DNA of 64,000 nt from Rhea pennata (Eukaryota > Chordata > Aves > Rheiformes > Rheidae): NCBI RefSeq assembly GCF_028389875.1, contig NC_084675.1:18562412-18626411 (forward strand), in the 5' to 3' direction. Within the stretch, counting starts at the first letter, position 1. Every line of letters starts with the position of its first letter. Shown here piece by piece: positions 58,652 through 64,000 of the stretch. The position numbers and the translations under genes are program-made. The notes beneath the pieces were generated by a model. That model was not told the origin of the DNA. It saw only the letters and a program-made list of their open reading frames with translations, and searched no databases.

Positions 58652-61600
58652 AGCTGGGGCTCATTTAGGACTGGGTGTTACTTTAATGAACTTAATAAAT
58701 CCTATCAAGAACTGAGAGTTTTTCTAGAGTTCTCAGTCCTGCAAAGCAGCAATTTCTGTCTGACCTCCGAGCCTTGCACACCCTGGACCCTACAAAAACT
58801 GCACCTGGTCTAAGCAGCATCAATTCAGCAATACCAGTAACCCTTGTGCAAGCAGTTCCCCCACTTCAGCAGCTTGTTTTCAGCGTGAAGTTGATTAGAC
58901 TTGCTCTGAGCAGGGTTTAAATGAGTCTGCACTGCAAATGGCTTCTTCAGCACCAGGTCACCACGACAAGGTGACGGGAGTCTGGTGGTACACAACACAC
59001 TCATGCAGAAACAAACTGGTTTTCATTGTGAAATAAATACCCATAGAAGATAAGAGGTTGGCATTTTTGTTAACCGAACACATCATATGGTTAAAACTGA
59101 ATGTTAATATTGTTCTTGTAAAACATGAATGGCAAGGATTTGTTTCATGTGCTGTATGGATACCGCCCTTCAAAAGGCAAAACGCATCGCAGCACCATTT
59201 ATCTAACTTTTAGGAAAGCAGGATAGAAAGAGATTTCCTAAGTCATTAATTCCAGAGTCACGGTTATCAACTCATCACAGTCAGCCACGTCATGTAATCA
59301 CTCACATCAAGAGAGATGGTATCTGGATCAGACTCCATCTTAAAATGAGCAGGGTTCGCACCCTCTCCCTCTAAACTTAAAGGATGCTTCTGGAAAAGAT
59401 TTCTAAGACCAGTCATGGTTAGGACTGAAAATGCACCAGAGGAAAGACTAAGCCAGCCAGCAAACTCTGATGCAGAAAAAACATTCACCATAGAAACCTA
59501 AAAATGACTCAGAATGATGAACTAGTTCATCCTTTCAAAAAGAAAGTACTATCATACCTATTTTCTGGCCACAGGGCAGTTTTGTTTACGGACATGAATT
59601 GTAAATTATATATTCTTGGTCTGTCTACTTTGGAACACTCAAAAAATTAAAAAAAAAAACTTTTATAAAATATTTCCGCGTGCTTTAATGCCAAAAGCTG
59701 ATAAGTATGGTAGATAAACCAAGAAAATTAAAAGCCCTAGGGCTAAATATTTTAATAAATGTCATTAGAAAAACAAAACTTGAACTAATCAAGTTGACCT
59801 TGCTTTTTAATGTGCTGGAGAGATTGGGTTGTGCATAACTCTGAGTATAGCACTGTTTAAATAACATATCAGAATCTACTGGTGGTGTAATGCTTTGTGA
59901 CTTCTGCTAAGGCATAATCTATAGCTTTTGAAACAGATGATTAGGTAAAGATCTGATATACTAGGTTCTCCTGTTACTTAGGGGAATATATAATTTACAT
60001 ATATTTAAAAAATTAATGTTATACTACTGTCTGTTAAAGTATTCTTTCCTTTCTTTTTCTGAAGCCCCTTTAAAAGGATTTTCAGATATCTAAAAATAGA
60101 ACAGAAATACCTGCGGGCCTGGTTCTTAAATGAAAATATTCACAGCTTCCCAGACTTTCATGGTGCAAAAGGTCGTGGTGGTCTAATCTACTACAAAAAA
60201 AATGAAGGCACCCTGGAACACAACAGAATTGTTATGCCATTCCTTACAATAGATCTGTGCTGCTCATTTTTTTGTGTGCAGCTCAAGAAACGACTATATT
60301 TCCCATGTGACATACACATAGGACAGTCACTTTTGTCACAAGCAGGGACATACGATTTAGGCAGTATATGTCACTCCTAATCCCAGACTCGCTCACTGAG
60401 CTCTGAAGGCTCTAAGGAACCTCTTGGTGTGCGCTCAGCCCTCTCCATGTGCTTCCCAGCCATCCCCTGTCTTTACGCTCCTTTGTGGAGTTTGCCCGGA
60501 TGCTGCCGGCACTCGGGAAGTCTTCTGGCAGCCCCACAATCCCACTGCCCAGCTCCAGCCCTCCGCTACCTCTCTGTGCTGCCTATGGCTATAGGGAGGC
60601 CGAGAAAGGGAGACAGGCTGTCCTCAGCTTTGTCTCTGTCTTGGAAGACTTGGCTTCACAATCAAGAAGCTCTATATGAATTTTAAGGCCAGGGACGCGT
60701 AGCTGATATACTTTAATCAGTGAATTAAAATAACATTCATACTAAGCTGCCCTGAACAAGTGAACTCATGTACCACTAATGCAAACTATTTACTGAATTT
60801 GCCCCATGGAGTTCCCTGATCTCTGAAATGCAGAACTGGGTTCTTTTACTAGAAGTTGATTCACCAGTCATGAATTTCATTTCAGAAAATGATGTAATTT
60901 TTGCTTGTTGGTTCGCTGTCTGCTCTGAAGTGTGACAACAGCTTTTTTACATACCCCAACAGTCTCAACAAACTTTCATAAGAGATTGAGGGTAGAGAAG
61001 AAAGTGTTGTTCCTTCTTCATTTCCCTCAACACATTTTATGGTGAGTCACTTGTGTCTAGTGAATGCTTTCGAAGGTCAGCCCAAACAATGCCCTTCTTA
61101 TTTTGGGGCACATGTATGCAAAGGATACCAACCCTGGCATCTCGCGAGATAACAGGTCTTGAATGCACTTTACCATGATAAAAAAATTAACAAACCTACC
61201 AAATTAAAAGCTTTTAAACTCACTCCTTATGTTTGATTACTGCTTTATATGCGTCCTTTCAAAACATTCCTAAAACAACTACTTGCATTCTAATTGGTTT
61301 AATTATTATTTTTGAACATGTAGCGTGTATTTTTAAAAGCTGAACGCTAAAACATTTTTATTCTTTAAAGGCAGATTATTACTTTTTACAGCATGTGTAA
61401 CTTTCATACATGACTTTGTTTTAAGGTTTTGCACTTATATTAATATAAGTGCAAAATATAAATAAATTCAAATAAACATTTAGCACTTGGATTTTTCACA
61501 AACAAACGAGAAAATTCTTGTCCTGTTTCTGAAGGACAGGCTACATATTTATGCAGATACAAAGCAGTTTGTAGACAGATGTGGGCAATTATATAGCTAT

Positions 61601-62269
61601 ACGCAATAATCCAGTGTAGCATGGGTGAAACTGTTCTCTTTGTCCATATGACTGAACACATGGATAAAGATTTAAGACAGTAAGTAAGTAATAAACTGTT
61701 TTTGCATAGCCAGATAAAACAGGGGCACAGAGCTGAACATTGAGTATTTTCCTTTTACGTAAATTTTACTTTGTCTTTGGTGAAAATTGCCCCACCTTTA
61801 AAAGGTACATTATTTTCTTAAGCAATAAAACAAAGAAAACAAGTGACTGGTACTAATCTCGAATGCAAATATCATAGTTTCTGTACATAATAAATATGTT
61901 CTCCCTCAAAATTGTACAAAATTTATGATTTTGAACTTTAAGCACAGGTGATGAACACTTGGGATGGAGTTTTAGAATATGGCTTCTGAAGCAGCTACAA
62001 AATTTTAGACTAAGCCATCACATTAGCACCCAAATTTTATAAAACTTAAGAAATATGGAGACCATCTGTTCAGTCAGGTGCAAACTCCCTTGCAGGATTA
62101 AAGGTTTGGAAAATTAAACTAGCTAACAAAGACATAAAGGAGCCAGTGGCTGGAAGTTTACCCTACGTAAATTAGAAGTTAGATGCCTTTTCAGCATTAA
62201 GGTTAGCACATTTTATTTATAGCATTTAGGAAACTTCACTAACAGCAATGGTGCACTTTCTGCGAATCA
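58652..62269. other. CDYL2 intron 1, distal part
   Basis: A GC-richer patch at 60.42-60.69 kb carries two overlapping plus-strand frames of 76-85 codons without recognised domains, possibly an old repeat or regulatory element. The palindrome at 61427 is listed separately. Otherwise AT-rich and featureless. Confidence 0.5.
61427..61456. repeat. 30-bp perfect palindrome
   Basis: Arms TTTTGCACTTATAT and ATATAAGTGCAAAA flank a central TA with no mismatch. It can form a cruciform with no loop spacer. It could be a solo terminal repeat junction of a small DNA element or a chance event; no larger inverted repeat was seen around it. Confidence 0.95.
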
Positions 62270-62438
62270 TTTCAAATTAAGATGCAATGATTTCCTAATA
62301 GATATGGTTTAACTAAATCAGAAGTTGGGACTTGATGCAGAACAGCTGAATGAAGATTGTTCCTTTGCAACCTAAGACAGGCTAGATGAATAGAATTGTT
62401 CCTTCTGGCCTTAAAATCTATGAATCTGTGAGTCTGTA
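62270..62438 (+). mobile_element. Old CR1 3' end
   Basis: TGGTTTAACTAAATCAGAAG, GGGACTTGATGCAG, GGCTAGATGAATAGAATTG and TCCTTCTGGCCTTAAAATCT followed by ATGAATCTGTGAGTCTGT match the 3' terminus of an old amniote CR1. It is only about 170 bp and non-coding. Confidence 0.75.
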
Positions 62439-62967
62439 AGTACCACCGTGACAGATAAATCATCAAGTCTGGGCCATCACACTGAAAAGGAACTTAGGTT
62501 CCTCTTAAATGAACAATACCACTTCTGGCGGCATGGTTACTTCTCTTCTTCTATGCATTTGTATATAAAATTTATTCCAGCTCTGTGCTCTAGTTTTTGT
62601 CAAAATATTATCAAGAGGTTGAATATCTCCAAAGTTTTATAGCGACACACCAATATTTTGTCAAAAATAAAAAAATAGTGACAAAAAATTGGGATACCAT
62701 GTTGTACATTCTGAAGCTTCGTTACTATTTTAATAGGTTTGTATTCTTAGTTTTCAGACTTTTACTACACAATAAACATACCTAAAAAACTCAAGCTCAG
62801 ACATGAGAGTCTTTTTCACCATTATTCTAGTGATCATCTAGTGAACACCCTATTAGTTTGGCATTTTAAATACAAGTTGAAAACCTATAGGTTTAGGAAA
62901 AACATGGTGACCAACTGTCCAAGAGTGAATTCTAATGTGTGAATTGAAAATAAAGTGCCTGTCACTC

Positions 62968-63226
62968 TCATAGAATCACAGAATCAGTAAGGCTGGAAGG
63001 GACTTCAGGAGATCATCTAGTCCAACCTCCCTGCTCAGCAGGGTCACCTAGAGCATGTTAGACAGGGTTGCATCCAGGCGGGCCTTGAAGATCTCCAGAG
63101 AAGGAGACGCCACAGCCTCTCTGGGCAGCCTGTGCCAGTGCTCCGTCACCCTCACAGGGAAGAAATTCCCCCTCACAGTCAGGCGGAACTTCCTGTGCTT
63201 CAATTTCTGCCCATTGCCTCTTGTCA
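62968..63226 (-). mobile_element. CR1 LINE 3' fragment
   Basis: On the plus strand: TCATAGAATCACAGAATCAG, GGCTGGAAGGGACTTCAGGA, GATCATCTAGTCCAACC, GCAGGGTCACCTAGAG, CCACAGCCTCTCTGGGCAGC and ATTGCCTCTTGTCA, that is, the CR1 3' end reversed. It is about 260 bp and fairly well conserved. The 61-codon open frame on the minus strand here is simply CR1 sequence. Confidence 0.93.
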
Positions 63227-64000
63227 TGTAGGAGAAATTTCACTATTTATACTGTTACTATATACTGTTAGAAATTAGAAATGTTCTCAGTTTACATGCA
63301 GCATATTTAGATTATTATAAGATGCCATTCTTTGAACATCGTATGACCAGTATGACCCTACGACTACTTACATGATTAGATGTTTTATTGCTGACTTATG
63401 AATCCTTTAACTAAAGGAGCATTAGACAGGGGAAAGACCCTGGATCTTAGAACACAAACTTGGGGGTAGAAGAGAGCCTGAAAAATCTCTTCAATGTATA
63501 ATAATTACCATAAAATTTTTTTGAAGCGAAACAGATTTTTATGTTGAAGAAAAAATGCAGTTACATTCCTTAAGCAAAACTGAAGTGACTTACTGATTAA
63601 CTTGGACAGGACTCTCCATTGTTACAATCTGTGGAATTACAAGGTTTTAAAGAAATAAGGAATTACAACAACAAACAGTTTAAAGTGGAAGATTTCAGAT
63701 GTTCTGTTTGTCATCTTGAAAAAAAAAATATTTGATATTATATGGCCATCAGCGGAAGTTACTAAAAACCTAAAGAATGCTCATCTGAGTAAGATAAATT
63801 TCCAACAAAATGCAGGAGATGCACAGATGATTCGCATGCACTGTTCTCCCGCCCTGTCACCTTTAGAGAACACCTTCTAGCAGGTAAAAGAAAATTAGTG
63901 AACTTCTCATTCTTCTTTCCCCAATGACTCTCATCTAACTAGCATATATCCTTGTGTTGAAAAACATCTCAGATTCCCTTTAAAAGTAACTCACAGACTT

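Larger units (their letters stand above)
44377..64000 (+). other. CDYL2: CDYL2 intron 1 (5' part)
   Basis: The intron begins at the GT donor after the MASGDLYE codons. A second usable donor (TCCAG|GTAAAG) lies near 44760, so an alternative longer first exon is possible. No sequence encoding the chromodomain (VDKR..GKWEYL.RWKGY) was found on the plus strand to the end of the window. The intron is mostly AT-rich, with LINE fragments, microsatellites, a minus-strand coding-like patchwork at 57-58 kb and a small plus-strand ORF at 58.56 kb, each listed separately. A long first intron is expected for this gene in vertebrates. Confidence 0.75.

Noticed and set aside
44377-64000. Search for CDYL2 exon 2 (chromodomain)
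   Set aside because: No plus-strand sequence encoding VERIVDKR or the WKGY region was found; exon 2 should lie beyond the window.
1-64000. CRISPR arrays, bacterial operons, intact endogenous viruses
   Set aside because: No regularly spaced direct repeats, no operon-like gene packing and no retroviral domain motifs were seen; the window is vertebrate nuclear DNA.

Overview
The window is vertebrate nuclear DNA, almost certainly from a bird. Evidence: several CR1 LINE tails end in the avian-type ATTCTGTGATTCT repeat, much older CR1 copies of the kind shared with turtles and crocodilians are also present, there are no mammalian Alu/L1/MIR-type insertions, and most of the window is AT-rich and gene-poor with one sharp CpG island. 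The species cannot be read from the sequence.

Only one protein-coding gene is recognised with confidence: the first coding exon of CDYL2 (chromodomain Y-like 2), encoding MASGDLYE at 44353-44376 on the plus strand and ending in a GT splice donor. It lies in a strong CpG island (about 42750-45200). The rest of the window to 64000 is CDYL2 intron 1; exon 2, which should carry the chromodomain, is not in the window. Bases 1-42700 are the upstream intergenic side.

The other confident functional-looking element is an intact tRNA-Thr(AGT) sequence at 34748-34821. A 5'-truncated CR1 tail begins 17 nt later, directly after a TTTT. This could be a real tRNA gene with a CR1 beside it, or a CR1-mobilised tRNA chimera of the kind that founds a SINE family. 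It is the most interesting object in the window.

Layout: 1-9000 AT-rich intergenic with two possible minus-strand micro-exons near 4.2-4.4 kb; 9050-9230 a tiny isolated CpG-rich block; 11.7-18.4 kb several minus-strand patches that look coding but have no recognised homologue; 21.8-22.4, 29.7, 33.9-34.3, 34.8, 37.0-37.3 and 40.6 kb LINE remnants; 42.75-45.2 kb the CDYL2 island with minus-strand splice donors suggesting divergent transcription; 45.2-64 kb CDYL2 intron 1, containing an old CR1 with a nested insertion (51.5-53.1 kb), a younger CR1 (55.36-55.78 kb), a patchwork of minus-strand coding-like frames (57.1-58.1 kb), a small signal-peptide-like ORF (58.56 kb), an old CR1 tail (62.3 kb) and a younger CR1 (63.0 kb). 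Most other open frames are short and look like chance. No CRISPR array, operon, rRNA or complete endogenous virus was seen.
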